A stretch of DNA of 64,000 bases from Nostoc cf. commune SO-36 (GCF_023734775.1 NZ_AP025732.1:2796501-2860500), one strand, 5' to 3'; shown: positions 29,711 through 39,790, counted from the stretch's first letter. Numbers and translations: made by a program. Notes: generated by a model not told the origin, from the letters alone.

Positions 29711-29968
29711 GTCGCTTTGCTCCGAATTAAAAATTAAAAATTAAAAATTAACAAGCTCATAAATAAATTTAGTTGCTCTGTATCCTTTTCTGTTCGGTCA
29801 TGGATAAATTTGCTCACACCAGTTCATAATCAAGACTACCATTCTGATTACATCAAACTAAATATATTTTATTAACCCTTAGATAACTCAATCTTTACTT
29901 GTTGACATAACAAGGTGTGGTAAACACTTATCCTGTAATCCTTTAGTTTAAGGTTGCTGTTATTTAGT

Positions 29969-31570
29969 ATGGAATCTCATCACCCATCGAAGCTAAACCG
30001 TCGTCAGTTTTTGCTACGTTCAGCTATCACTGCTGGTGGAATTATTTCCACAAACTTTGTAGCTAAATCACCAGTTTTTGGCGAAGCGCCTGCAATTATT
30101 ACCTCTGATAAAATGCGTCCTAGCATACCTTATGGTGTAGCTAGCGGAGATATATCTAACAATAGCATTGTCATTTGGAGTCGGAGCGATCGCCCTGCAA
30201 AAATGATCGTAGAATATTCTACCAGTGAATCTTTCCGTAATGTGCAGCGAGTTGTGGGGCCTAATGCTTTAAAAAATAGCGACTTTACAGCACGGCTTTA
30301 TCTGGAAAATCTACCACCAGACCAAAAATTATTTTATCGGGTAATTTTTCAAGACTTAGATTATCAAGGCACTTACAGCGCCGCTTCTTATGGTAGTTTC
30401 CGAACTCCCCCCAAATCTGGACGAGATATATTCTTTGTTTGGGGTGGTGATACCGCCGGTCAAGGATGGGGTATTAATCCTGATTTTGGTGGGATGAAAA
30501 TTTACGAAACTATGCGCCAACTTAATCCCGATTTCTTTATTCATTCTGGCGATAATATTTATGCTGATGGCCCCCTTCAATCAGAAGTCAGGCTAGACGA
30601 CGGCACTATCTGGAAAAACATTACCACACCAGAAAAATCAAAAGTAGCAGAAACTCTCACAGAATTTCGTGGCAACTACATATACAATTTGCTGGATGAA
30701 AACATCAAGCGTTTCAACGCTGAAGTTCCCATTTTGGCACAGTGGGACGACCACGAAACCACTAATAATTGGTATCCTGGTGAATTTCTTTTAAGCGATG
30801 ACCGTTATACAGTCAAAGATGTTAACTTGCTAGCCGAAAGAGCAAGACAAGCATTTTTAGAATATTTACCTATTGGATATCCAAACAATAATCCAGACAA
30901 AGCGAAAATTTATCGCTCCTTTAAGCATGGGCTATTATTAGACATTTTCATGCTTGATGAGCGCACCTACCGGGGGCCAAATACCCCCAATAATCAACCA
31001 GTACCAAGTAAAGAAACAGATTTTTTGAGTAGAAAACAATTGCAATGGTTGAAAAGACAATTGTTGTCATCAAAAGCAACATGGAAAGTGATTGCTAGTG
31101 ATATGCCTTTGGGGTTGATAGTTCGAGACGGTAGCACCGATTTTGAAGCTTGGGCGAATGGAGACGGCCCGCCTTTAGGAAGAGAACTAGAACTTGCCGA
31201 TTTATTACGATTTATCAAAAACAAAAATATCCAGAATGTTGTTTGGTTAACGGCTGATGTACATTATGCAGCAGCCCATTATTACGACCCCGCCAAAGCG
31301 CAGTTTACCGACTTCAAGCCTTTTTGGGAGTTTGTCGCCGGGCCTCTTAACTCTGGTACATTTGGGCCAAATCAATTAGAAAATACCTTTGGGCCACAAT
31401 TAGTATTTCAAAGCCTTCCCCCAGGTACAAAAGCAAATCGACCCCCAAGTGAAGGTTTGCAATTCTTTGGAGGTGTCAAAATTGATGCTTATACAAAGGT
31501 GATGACGGTAACATTGCGTAACTTGGCAGGAGAAATTGTTTACAGTTTAGATTTACCGCCAGAAGCATAA
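29969..31570 (+). CDS. phoD: Alkaline phosphatase D (PhoD family), Tat-exported
   Basis: 533 residues from ATG 29969. The twin-arginine signal (KLNRRQFLLRSAITAGG) indicates export by Tat in folded form. An N-terminal Fibronectin-like PhoD domain is followed by the metallophosphoesterase core, with metal ligands in FVWGGDTAGQGWG, HSGDNIYADGPL, QWDDHETTNNWY and TADVHYAAAHYY. Ca/Fe-dependent phosphomonoesterase or diesterase activity is expected, serving phosphorus acquisition. I see no Pho box I could defend. Confidence 0.9.
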   Translation: MESHHPSKLNRRQFLLRSAITAGGIISTNFVAKSPVFGEAPAIITSDKMRPSIPYGVASGDISNNSIVIWSRSDRPAKMIVEYSTSESFRNVQRVVGPNALKNSDFTARLYLENLPPDQKLFYRVIFQDLDYQGTYSAASYGSFRTPPKSGRDIFFVWGGDTAGQGWGINPDFGGMKIYETMRQLNPDFFIHSGDNIYADGPLQSEVRLDDGTIWKNITTPEKSKVAETLTEFRGNYIYNLLDENIKRFNAEVPILAQWDDHETTNNWYPGEFLLSDDRYTVKDVNLLAERARQAFLEYLPIGYPNNNPDKAKIYRSFKHGLLLDIFMLDERTYRGPNTPNNQPVPSKETDFLSRKQLQWLKRQLLSSKATWKVIASDMPLGLIVRDGSTDFEAWANGDGPPLGRELELADLLRFIKNKNIQNVVWLTADVHYAAAHYYDPAKAQFTDFKPFWEFVAGPLNSGTFGPNQLENTFGPQLVFQSLPPGTKANRPPSEGLQFFGGVKIDAYTKVMTVTLRNLAGEIVYSLDLPPEA

Positions 31571-31586
31571 ATCTAGACTGTAAAAA

Positions 31587-32118
31587 TAGGGGCGTACAGC
31601 TGTCATTGGTGTCAACTTAAGCTTAAACGCTTATCCCATATACGTTTTACCCCACTTGTCAAGGGGGGGGGAACAAGAAATCTAGTTCCCTCCCCTTTAT
31701 AAGCTATGGTGTACACACAAGTTTCTTGACCTGTACCTTTAATGCATCGACTTGTACCTTTAATGCATCGACCTGTACCTTTGATGCATCGACCTGCACC
31801 TTTGATGCATCGACCTGCACCTTTGTTGCATCGACCTGCACCTTTGTTGCATCGACCTGCACGTTTAATGCATCGACCCGCACCTTTAATGCATCGACCT
31901 GCACCTTTGATGCATCGACCCGTACGTTTAATGCATCGATCTGCAAAAATTAACCTTCCCTACGTTACGCAACAACTCTAAAAGACTTGTGTGTACACCG
32001 TAGCCTTTATAAGGGGAGGGTTAGGGTGGGGTAACGCAGATCGTGATCGGAAGCCAGAGAACTGAATATCACGTTTTGCTACCTTAAGTTGACACCAATG
32101 CACAGCTGTACGCCCCTA
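31587..32118. repeat. Long imperfect fold-back element around a minisatellite
   Basis: Between two convergent genes lies a nested inverted repeat. The outer arms (31587-31621 and 32083-32118) match except for one indel. Short inner matches lie at 31647-31654 / 32026-32033. Strong inner arms (31688-31722 and 31985-32020) share GGTGTACACACAAGT. The loop between the inner arms is a 21-bp tandem repeat. The whole could fold into a giant hairpin, and it resembles a non-autonomous mobile element. No transposase is present. Confidence 0.75.
31728..31945. repeat. 21-bp minisatellite, ten full copies
   Basis: Ten consecutive 21-bp units (31728-31937) plus a partial one. Each starts GACCTG or a variant and ends TGCATC; variation is confined to a few positions. 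Because 21 is a multiple of three and the unit lacks stops, frames are open on both strands. The reverse frame reads as heptads (D-A-L-K-V-Q-V) like a coiled coil. I see no start signal to prove translation. Confidence 0.85.
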
Positions 32119-32145
32119 CTATTGGAAGTCTCTAATAACTTTTTG

Positions 32146-33177
32146 CTAATACCGAATTCGAGGATCTACATAAGCATTTAAAATATCAATCAAAATGCTG
32201 GCACTGACAACGATCGCACCAAAAAAGACTAGTACTCCCTGAACTGTGGGATAATCGCGATCAGCGATCGCTTGATACAGTCGATTCGCTAACCCAGGCC
32301 AAGAAAATGTCACCTCTGTCAAAATCGCCCCACCCAACAGAGACGCAAAGGTTAATCCCAACACTGTAATTACTGGAATTAGGGCATTTTTTAAAGCATG
32401 GGAGGCTAAAATTTTATTTTCACCAATACCTCTAGCTCTCGCGGCTTCTACATAATCTGCTTGCAAAGTTTGCTTTAAATTAACTCGCACAATTCGCTCA
32501 AAAATCCCACTGAGCAAAATTCCCAAAGTGAGACTCGGTAGGGCAAGGTGGTGCAAAGATGTGAAAAACTGGGTGAAGTTTCCACCGAGTAAGCTGTCAA
32601 TTGTATACAATCCAGTCACAAGAGTGGGAGCCGGTAGATTGGGCGGAAAGCGATTGGAATTAGGAAACCAACCCAATTGCACTGAGAAAATCAACTGCAA
32701 AAGCATTCCCGCCCAAAACATTGGGAGTGCGTAGGTGATGATCCCAAATAAGCGCCCACCGACATCAAAATATGTCCCAGGGCGGGAAGCTGAGAGAGTC
32801 CCAACGGCGATGCCGACGATGAGGGCAACGGCCATGCTACATACCGCTAACTCTACCGTTGCCGGGAAATATTGCCCAATTATGTCCCAAACATTCTGTC
32901 CGCGACTCATTAAAGAGGTTCCCAAGTCAAAACGCAGTATGCTTCCCAAATAATTGAGGTACTGTAGCCACAGGGGAAGATTTAAACCAAGTTGTTTTCG
33001 CAATTCTTCTTTAGCAGCTTCTGGCGCACGTCCACCGAGAATTGCATCTGCCGGATCTCCTGGTGTTGCTCTTAGTAAGAGAAATACAATGGTGATGATA
33101 GTTAATAGCTGAAGTGGCGCGAGAAGCAACCGAGAAACAATGTAATATTGTAAAGCTTTAGAACGAGACATAAGCAA
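32146..33177 (-). CDS. Peptide/nickel-type ABC transporter permease (DppB-like)
   Basis: 343 residues, six membrane spans. The inner-membrane permease motif EAARARGIGENKILASHALK (the EAA loop that touches the ATPase) is clear, and the N-terminal LRATPGDPADAILGG is typical of the family. Downstream of the substrate-binding gene on the same strand, so they probably form one uptake system. The second permease and ATPases are not next to it, which is common in cyanobacteria. Confidence 0.9.
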   Translation of the reverse strand: MLMSRSKALQYYIVSRLLLAPLQLLTIITIVFLLLRATPGDPADAILGGRAPEAAKEELRKQLGLNLPLWLQYLNYLGSILRFDLGTSLMSRGQNVWDIIGQYFPATVELAVCSMAVALIVGIAVGTLSASRPGTYFDVGGRLFGIITYALPMFWAGMLLQLIFSVQLGWFPNSNRFPPNLPAPTLVTGLYTIDSLLGGNFTQFFTSLHHLALPSLTLGILLSGIFERIVRVNLKQTLQADYVEAARARGIGENKILASHALKNALIPVITVLGLTFASLLGGAILTEVTFSWPGLANRLYQAIADRDYPTVQGVLVFFGAIVVSASILIDILNAYVDPRIRY

Positions 33178-33291
33178 TTCAAAGTTTAAAATTAAAAATG
33201 CAGTTTTTGTAACTATCTTAGCTATTAACTACAAATATATTGAACATGAAAGGCTTTATTGAATAGTCAAAAGTCAATGATCAACAGTTGT

Positions 33292-33323
33292 TACTAATGA
33301 CTAATGACTAATGACTAATGACT
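33292..33323. repeat. 7-bp short tandem repeat
   Basis: ACTAATG units repeated about four times at the end of the substrate-binding protein gene. A typical Nostoc STRR. Confidence 0.7.
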
Positions 33324-34974
33324 ACTTTTTAATTGTCTGGTAAACCAGAATTTGGGTAGGGTTAAGTTGTACACTGCCAACACCATTTCGGGCAAATACA
33401 TAGTCTTTGCTTTGCCATAATGGAACATAAGGAACATCAGTAGTTACTTGCGTTTGAATTTCTGCAAAAATTTTCTGACGCGCTTCGGGATTTAGTTCTT
33501 TGCGTTGCTGATCAATCAGTTTATTCATGGCTTCGCTATAGTAAAACGAACCCTGAGTTTGACTGGCTCCGTCTTCGCATCCTTTAGCAACTGAACCTTT
33601 ATCACAAGTTAAAAACGGCTGGACATAATTATCTGGATCTAAAAAGTCTGGATACCAATCAAGTAAAGCTGCTGGATACAAACCCTTAGAAATGTCTTTA
33701 AAAAAGGCTGGCCCTTCCGCTTGGCTAACTTCAAATTGTAGTATTCCATCCATTTTGACATCGACAAGGGATTTGAGTGTCTGTGCTGCCAAACTACGAG
33801 TAGGTGAACTAGAAGGATACCAAACTTGCACTTTTGCGGGATTTTCTTTGGAGAAGCCAGCAGTAGTTAATAATTTTTTAGCTTGATCAAAGTTAGCATC
33901 GCCATATTTATCTTTGAATAATGGCACAGAAACATTAAATGTCGTGGGAATCATGCTATAAAGCGGATCTGCTTGACCAAGTAAAGCCCGTTCATTTAAC
34001 AGGGGACGGTCAATTATTGATGCGATCGCTTGTCTTACCTCTAATTTATCTAAAGGTTGCTGATTCCGGTTCAATACTAGATAACTTACTACACTACCTT
34101 CAGCTGCGATCGCTTGCCAATCACCTTTTTTACCACCTTCTTCCAAGCTCCGATTTTGATCTGGCTGTAGCGATAGATAAGCTACATCGATTGCACCTGT
34201 ACGGAAAGCATTAAACAAATTAACCGGACTAGTTTGAATTTGCAGGTTAACACCCTTGTTAACTGGTTTTTCTCCCCAATATTTATCAAACACATCAAAT
34301 CGAATGGAATCAGTACCATACTGTCCTAATTTGTAAGGGCCAGTCCCCACAAAAATATTCGGCTTGAATTTACCAGCACCGAGTTCGTAAGCTTTTGGCG
34401 AAACTGCACACACCCCAGGAAACGCCAGCAGTGAGGGAAACGCTGCAAAGGGTTTTTTCAGCTTAAAGGTTAACTCATACTCGCTTGTAGGTTTTACCGA
34501 ATCTACTATATCACCTAGTAAGAATGAAGGTTTTCCTTTGTTTTGAATAAAGCGGTTGATGGTAAACGCCATTGCTTGAGCGTTGAAGGGAGTACCATCG
34601 TGAAAAACTACTCCCTGACGTAAGGGGATGGTATAAGTTAAACCATCTTGACTGACTTTAGGTAATGCTGTCGCTAGCTGGGGCTTAATTTCGGTGCTTC
34701 CTGGTTCGTAATTGTAGAGGCGATCGCTCATATTAAACACCAAACCCAAGGATGCTAACTCATAAGCATCAGCCGGATCAAGGGTTCTGGGCTTTGCTGT
34801 CGTACCGATAGTAATACGACCATCACCTGTAGGGCTATTTACAGAACCGGATGGCGGAGTAGTTGACTGCGGACGAGGAGCGCAACTAACAACTAAAAAT
34901 AAACATAGACAGAACAAAGATAGGAATTGTGTAATCCGACCCCACCGTTTCACGGACAAGGAAAACCAGGTCAT
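33322..34974 (-). CDS. ABC transporter substrate-binding lipoprotein (family 5)
   Basis: I start at ATG 34974 (MTWFSLSVKRWGRITQFLSL), which gives a proper lipoprotein signal ending LVVSCAPRP with the lipid-carrying Cys; about 550 residues. Family marks of peptide-binding proteins: IGTTAKPRTLDPADAYELAS, the YTIPLRQGVVFHDGTPFNAQ segment and GTGPYKLGQY. It pairs with the permease gene downstream. The ligand (peptide, nickel or sugar) cannot be told from sequence. Confidence 0.88.
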   Translation of the reverse strand: MTWFSLSVKRWGRITQFLSLFCLCLFLVVSCAPRPQSTTPPSGSVNSPTGDGRITIGTTAKPRTLDPADAYELASLGLVFNMSDRLYNYEPGSTEIKPQLATALPKVSQDGLTYTIPLRQGVVFHDGTPFNAQAMAFTINRFIQNKGKPSFLLGDIVDSVKPTSEYELTFKLKKPFAAFPSLLAFPGVCAVSPKAYELGAGKFKPNIFVGTGPYKLGQYGTDSIRFDVFDKYWGEKPVNKGVNLQIQTSPVNLFNAFRTGAIDVAYLSLQPDQNRSLEEGGKKGDWQAIAAEGSVVSYLVLNRNQQPLDKLEVRQAIASIIDRPLLNERALLGQADPLYSMIPTTFNVSVPLFKDKYGDANFDQAKKLLTTAGFSKENPAKVQVWYPSSSPTRSLAAQTLKSLVDVKMDGILQFEVSQAEGPAFFKDISKGLYPAALLDWYPDFLDPDNYVQPFLTCDKGSVAKGCEDGASQTQGSFYYSEAMNKLIDQQRKELNPEARQKIFAEIQTQVTTDVPYVPLWQSKDYVFARNGVGSVQLNPTQILVYQTIKK

Positions 34975-35365
34975 GGCAATAATATTATTTTTGATGTCAG
35001 AGGTCAGCAATTTTACTACATTTGTGAGACTTATGCTGAATCTTCATAATTATGGTGGTTCTCAGTTCTCCTGAGAATTTAAACCTAAGTATATATGTAT
35101 AAAAAACAGAATTTGTCCAGATAAATAAAAGAAAATTTATCCTACATTTCATTTAGACATCTGGTGAAAAAGAAATTTCGCATCTCTATAAAAGAACTCT
35201 TGTACAAATAGGACTAACGCAAAAACCCTCCCAAACTCTCATTCCTCCGTGTCCTCTGCGTCCTCTGTGGTTCGTTTTCCATTACCTATTGTTTAGTACT
35301 GAAAAATTTTTATTTAATTAAGATTTTCAACATGGACTAAATTTGTCGTAAATTCATAGTTAATA

Positions 35366-35539
35366 GGACTTACGCACTGTACAAACAAATTATCTTGTGT
35401 ATTAACGTAAATAGGTCGTTTCAGGCTTTTCTAAACCACCCTTGGTTAGTTGCGATCGCAAAAAGATAGTTGAAAAATCTAGCTAAAAGCCTTGAAAAGC
35501 ATAACTGTCATTTCGGCTTTTCTGTCAATGCGTAAGTCC
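35366..35539. mobile_element. 174-bp MITE with IS4/IS701-like ends and 9-bp target duplication
   Basis: Starts GGACTTACGCACTG and ends TCTGTCAATGCGTAAGTCC, i.e. inverted ends almost equal to those of the insertion sequence at 13193-15682. It is flanked by perfect 9-bp direct repeats TAGTTAATA (35357-35365 and 35540-35548). It has no coding capacity, so it is a non-autonomous derivative probably moved by that transposase. Confidence 0.85.
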
Positions 35540-35542
35540 TAG

Positions 35543-35665
35543 TTAATAGGTCTTAGCTTTGACCTTAGCCCAAGTAATATACATTAAAACTTTGCCTGTT
35601 GCTGCTTGGGTACAGATTTTATCGTAAAGCTCGGCTGGATTGTCAAAAAGAAGAGCATTTATACA
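35543..35665 (-). pseudogene. 3' stub of an unidentified gene
   Basis: Forty codons on the reverse strand reading ALLFDNPAELYDKICTQAAT and further to a stop that lies inside the MITE target duplication. An in-frame stop lies just upstream and there is no start codon. Codon use looks real. Family not recognised. Confidence 0.35.
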
Positions 35666-35732
35666 TCAGCGACTAAAGCGATCGCGATATCGTTAACAGC
35701 AGATTGAAAGTCTAACTAGTGAGACTAAGACC

Positions 35733-36056
35733 GTGAAGTATTTCTTTCTATCTGAAGGATGGGCAGTTGCGAGAGTCTGGGCATCTGATGGACTCTGGCA
35801 AATAACCGCATGGCGACGCCAACCAGATATTCAGCGAATGAATATTTGTATAGTCGAAAACGAATTGCTATGGCTTTATCGAGTTGAAGAAGCCGTTTTA
35901 ACTGTGGAAGTAAAGCCAACAACACCAGTAATTGCCAGTCAGACCATCGGTCAAGTAGTACTCAAGCGTCTGATGAGCGCTGAACAGGTAATCGAACGCC
36001 TGGGTACGGCTGAGACAAAGTGTCAACTGCAAAATATCCAGTTGGTAGTTCAGTAG
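35733..36056 (+). CDS. Conserved hypothetical protein upstream of psbB
   Basis: 107 residues from a GTG start. Soluble, Trp-rich N-terminus (GWAVARVWASDGLWQITAWR), then a beta-rich middle and a helical C-terminus (SAEQVIERLG). It is on the same strand as psbB but about 480 bp away, so it is probably not in its transcript. No family recognised. Confidence 0.6.
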   Translation: MKYFFLSEGWAVARVWASDGLWQITAWRRQPDIQRMNICIVENELLWLYRVEEAVLTVEVKPTTPVIASQTIGQVVLKRLMSAEQVIERLGTAETKCQLQNIQLVVQ

Positions 36057-36532
36057 ATAGCGGGCATGGGGCATGGGAGAGAATTTTTTTCCCTCCTCGC
36101 TCTTGCTGGAGCTTTTTCTGGTCAATGCCCAATTCCCAGTGCCCAATTCCCAATGCCCAATGCCCCACTCATAGTAAAGAAAAGATAAGCAAATTTAATC
36201 TGTGAAGGGGATTGGTAGCAAAAAAACTTGGATATGCTACGCGATCGCATCAATTTACACGCTTGCAAACAATTCCATCAATAGTTACACTTTTTAAAAC
36301 ATTCTCATTTTTGCTTGGTGATGGCTACCCTACAAGGTAAACCTCCCGAAGCGAGTAAGCATTGTCAAAGCACCAACGCTGTCTAATCTTATAAGACTAA
36401 GCTGTGGTAAGGTTTTGGCTGTGGCAATAACAAAAAAACAAGAGAGAGTTTTCTGAGTGGCGAATTTCGTTTCTCAGAATCTCAGTAAGAAAATTGCTTT
36501 GTAAACTAACTCATCGAGGAGGAGCGTAGTCG
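36057..36532. other. psbB upstream region with short tandem repeats
   Basis: The left half holds 7-bp repeats of the type CCCAATG/CCCAATT (36123-36167). The right half is the psbB leader and ends with a strong ribosome site (GAGGAGGAGCG) ahead of the ATG. The promoter must lie here, but I cannot point to a certain -10/-35 pair. Confidence 0.5.
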
Positions 36533-38062
36533 ATGGGACTACCCTGGTACCGAGTACATACAGTCGTCCTGAATGATCCAGGACGGCTGATTTCTGTACA
36601 TCTAATGCACACAGCCTTAGTAGCAGGCTGGGCTGGTTCGATGGCACTCTACGAACTAGCTGTTTTTGACCCTAGCGATCCGGTTCTCAATCCGATGTGG
36701 CGTCAAGGGATGTTCGTTCTACCCTTCATGTCACGTTTGGGCGTTACCCAATCTTGGGGTGGTTGGAACGTTACTGGTGGCCCAGCAACTGATCCTGGAT
36801 TTTGGTCATTTGAAGGTGTTGCTGCGGCTCACATCGTTCTTTCCGGTTTGCTCTTCCTAGCTGCCGTATGGCACTGGGTTTACTGGGATTTGGAACTCTT
36901 TAGAGATCCCCGTACTGGTGAACCTGCCCTAGACTTGCCAAAAATGTTTGGCATTCACCTGTTCTTATCTGGTCTACTTTGTTTTGGATTTGGTGCTTTT
37001 CACCTCACCGGACTATTTGGGCCGGGGGTATGGGTTTCTGACCCTTATGGAATCACTGGCACCGTCCAGGCAGTAGCACCAGAATGGGGCCCAGATGGTT
37101 TTAACCCATACAACCCTGGTGGTATTGCGGCTCACCACATAGCTGCTGGTGTTGTTGGTATTATTGCAGGCTTATTCCACCTCACAGTTAGACCCCCCGA
37201 ACGGCTCTATAAAGCCCTGCGGATGGGGAACATTGAAACAGTACTCTCTAGCAGTATTGCAGCAGTCTTCTTTGCTGCTTTCGTCGTTGCTGGTACTATG
37301 TGGTACGGTAACGCCGCCACTCCCATCGAATTGTTTGGCCCTACCCGCTACCAATGGGATCAAGGCTACTTCCGTCAAGAAATTCAGCGCCGCGTTCAAA
37401 CAAGCGTTGCTGAAGGTGCAACCCTTGACCAAGCTTGGTCGCAAATTCCCGAAAAACTGGCATTCTATGATTATGTCGGTAATAGCCCCGCTAAAGGCGG
37501 TCTATTCCGTACAGGGCCAATGGTAAAAGGTGATGGTATTGCCCAATCTTGGCAAGGTCACGCCGTATTCAAAGATTCTGAAGGACGGGAATTGACCGTG
37601 CGTCGTCTCCCCAACTTCTTTGAAACCTTCCCAGTGATTTTGAGCGATGCAGATGGAATTGTCCGCGCTGACATTCCTTTCCGTCGGGCAGAATCTAAGT
37701 ATAGCTTTGAGCAAACTGGTGTCACCGTTAGTTTTTACGGTGGTGATCTCAATGGTAAGACCTTTACAGAACCAGCTGATGTGAAGAAGTATGCCCGTAA
37801 AGCTCAAGGCGGTGAAATCTTTGAATTTGACCGAGAAACCTTGAACTCTGATGGTGTATTCCGCACCAGTCCTAGAGGTTGGTTTACCTTTGGACACGCC
37901 GTATTTGCTCTGCTGTTCTTCTTTGGTCATCTCTGGCATGGTTCTCGGACAATTTACCGAGACGTATTTGCTGGTGTTGATGCGGATCTAGAAGAACAAG
38001 TTGAGTGGGGTCTATTCCAGAAAGTGGGTGACAAGTCAACCCGCCGGAAGGAAGCCCTTTAA
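36533..38062 (+). CDS. psbB: Photosystem II CP47 chlorophyll apoprotein
   Basis: 509 residues, full length. Core antenna protein of photosystem II in the thylakoid membrane. It starts [20 protein letters not shown] and has six membrane helices with conserved His ligands for chlorophyll (for example [20 protein letters not shown] and [15 protein letters not shown]). A large lumenal loop runs between helices five and six (about residues 257-450), and the last span is ...[20 protein letters not shown]. psbT follows on the same strand. Confidence 0.98.
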   Translation: MGLPWYRVHTVVLNDPGRLISVHLMHTALVAGWAGSMALYELAVFDPSDPVLNPMWRQGMFVLPFMSRLGVTQSWGGWNVTGGPATDPGFWSFEGVAAAHIVLSGLLFLAAVWHWVYWDLELFRDPRTGEPALDLPKMFGIHLFLSGLLCFGFGAFHLTGLFGPGVWVSDPYGITGTVQAVAPEWGPDGFNPYNPGGIAAHHIAAGVVGIIAGLFHLTVRPPERLYKALRMGNIETVLSSSIAAVFFAAFVVAGTMWYGNAATPIELFGPTRYQWDQGYFRQEIQRRVQTSVAEGATLDQAWSQIPEKLAFYDYVGNSPAKGGLFRTGPMVKGDGIAQSWQGHAVFKDSEGRELTVRRLPNFFETFPVILSDADGIVRADIPFRRAESKYSFEQTGVTVSFYGGDLNGKTFTEPADVKKYARKAQGGEIFEFDRETLNSDGVFRTSPRGWFTFGHAVFALLFFFGHLWHGSRTIYRDVFAGVDADLEEQVEWGLFQKVGDKSTRRKEAL

Positions 38063-38164
38063 AAGAAAAGGAACTGGGGACTGGGGATGGGAAAAACTTT
38101 TTTCAATCCCTAATAACCAGTACCGAATCCCTCATTACTAGCTGGATAAAGAGGAAATCGTAAT

Positions 38165-38272
38165 ATGGAAAGCGTTGCGTACATCTTGATTTTTACTCTG
38201 TGTATAGGTACTCTCTTTTTTGCGATCGCATTTCGTGAACCCCCTCGTTTTGAGAAACCAAAAGATAAGTAG
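38165..38272 (+). CDS. psbT: Photosystem II protein T
   Basis: 35 residues: MESVAYILIFTLCIGTLFF, then a short charged tail (REPPRFEKPKDK). A single membrane helix at the photosystem II dimer interface. It lies 102 bp after psbB with an AGAGGAAA ribosome site. The psbB-psbT order is the usual one in cyanobacteria and chloroplasts. Confidence 0.96.
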   Translation: MESVAYILIFTLCIGTLFFAIAFREPPRFEKPKDK

Positions 38273-38307
38273 ATCCTATTCCCAGACCCTGAAGCGGATT
38301 TAATTTT

Positions 38308-38344
38308 AATATCCGTTGCCACACCCTTAGTAGCAACGGATATT
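38308..38344 (+). terminator. Strong hairpin after psbT
   Basis: Perfect 12-bp stem AATATCCGTTGC / GCAACGGATATT with a 13-nt loop, 36 bp after the psbT stop. It likely ends or stabilises the psbB-psbT mRNA. The following T-run is short. Confidence 0.7.
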
Positions 38345-38563
38345 ATCGTGTTTACCCTTTATTAGTTTTAATTACTAAGTAAATAACCAATCATCTTTAG
38401 ATTGTGATATAATTTCCAATCTTGGGAGTAGATATGTGTTAATACTAGCTTTTCTGCGCTAGGATGAAAAGGATATTAAGTGTAAGCTGCTATAAAAGCG
38501 CTTATATAAGGGATAACGCTTACCCACAACCTTTACGGAGACTAGAACCAGGAACAAATCAGC

Positions 38564-39711
38564 ATGGTCAATCAGAATTTAACCGCTACAGAAATTGGAT
38601 TTACTCACGAAGATTTCGCTGCTCTACTTGACAAATACGATTATCATTTTAGCCCTGGCGATGTTGTGCCAGGAACAGTTTTCAGTATAGAGCCGCGCGG
38701 CGCTCTGATTGACATTGGTGCTAAAACCGCAGCATATATTCCTATACAAGAAATGTCTATTAACCGGGTGGATAGCCCGGAAGAAGTCTTACAATCAAAC
38801 GAAACGCGGGAATTTTTCATCCTCACCGATGAAAATGAAGATGGTCAATTAACTCTTTCCATTCGCCGCATCGAATATATGCGGGCTTGGGAGCGCGTGC
38901 GACAACTGCAAGCAGAAGACGCTACAGTCCGTTCTGGTGTATTTGCTACCAATCGCGGTGGAGCATTAGTGCGAATTGAGGGATTACGTGGCTTTATCCC
39001 AGGTTCTCACATCAGCACCCGCAAACCCAAAGAAGAATTGGTAGGCGAAGATTTACCATTGAAATTCCTAGAGGTGGATGAAGAACGCAACCGCTTAGTT
39101 CTATCTCACCGTCGGGCGCTAGTTGAGCGCAAGATGAACCGCCTAGAAGTCGGCGAAGTAGTGATTGGTACAGTTCGTGGTATCAAGCCCTACGGTGCTT
39201 TCATCGACATTGGTGGCGTAAGTGGTCTACTGCATATTTCTGAGATTTCTCACGAGCATATTGATACACCTCATAGTGTGTTCAATGTCAATGATGAAGT
39301 GAAGTTATGATCATTGACTTGGATGCAGAAAGGGGTCGGATTTCCCTATCTACCAAGCAGCTAGAACCTGAACCCGGCGACATGATTAAAAACCGGGATT
39401 TGGTCTACGATAAGGCGGAAGAAATGGCTGCTAAATATCGTGAACAGCTGCTAGCCAAGCAGCAAGGTGCTACTGCTGCAACAGGTGCATCTCTAGAAGC
39501 TTCAGAAGAAGAGATTCCGCCAGCAGCAGAACTTGACGAAGAGATTCCACCAGCAGCAGAACTTGACGAAGAGATTCCACCAGCAGCAGAACTTGAAGAA
39601 ATTCCCGCAGCTACAGAAACTGAAGAAGAAATTCCCGTAGCAGCAGAACTTGAAGAAATTCCCGCAGCGACGGAAACTGAAGAAGAAATTCCCGTAGCTG
39701 TTGAAGAATAA
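38564..39711 (+). CDS. rps1: 30S ribosomal protein S1, with a one-base frameshift
   Basis: Three S1 RNA-binding domains are visible (starting about residues 29, 115 and 197: [40 protein letters not shown] and [20 protein letters not shown]). The frame stops at 39310 after [10 protein letters not shown] one-base loss in AAGGTT near 39305 explains it, since the other frame continues directly [20 protein letters not shown]. The corrected protein has about 381 residues and ends in an acidic tail of decapeptide repeats ([10 protein letters not shown]) that is also repetitive at DNA level. A truly broken S1 would be surprising, so assembly error is likely. Confidence 0.9.
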
Positions 39712-39764
39712 TAGATTTTTTATAGTTTTACTTCTTTTTAAGTAAGAGTATTAAATGATTGTAG

Positions 39765-39790
39765 AAAGAGGGTTTTTCCCTCTTTTTTTA
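39765..39790 (+). terminator. Rho-independent terminator of rps1
   Basis: Stem AAAGAGGG / CCCTCTTT with a T loop followed by a run of T, 54 bp after the rps1 stop. Confidence 0.85.

Larger units (their letters stand above)
34975..35732. other. Intergenic region with a MITE and a dead gene stub
   Basis: About 750 bp. It contains GGACTAACGCAAAAACCCTC followed by a CCTCTGCGTCCTCTGTGGTT dispersed repeat (35212-35280). It also holds the MITE at 35366-35539 and a reverse-strand gene stub at 35543-35665. Confidence 0.5.

Noticed and set aside
31728..31945. CRISPR array
   Set aside because: Units are contiguous with no spacers, and no cas genes are near.
31704..31981. Three overlapping open frames of 75-80 codons on both strands in the 21-bp minisatellite
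   Set aside because: They follow from a stop-free unit whose length is a multiple of three. No ribosome site or start context supports any of them, so I list the repeat, not genes.
37172..37939. Reverse frames of 90 and 145 codons inside psbB
   Set aside because: Antisense shadows of a highly conserved gene.
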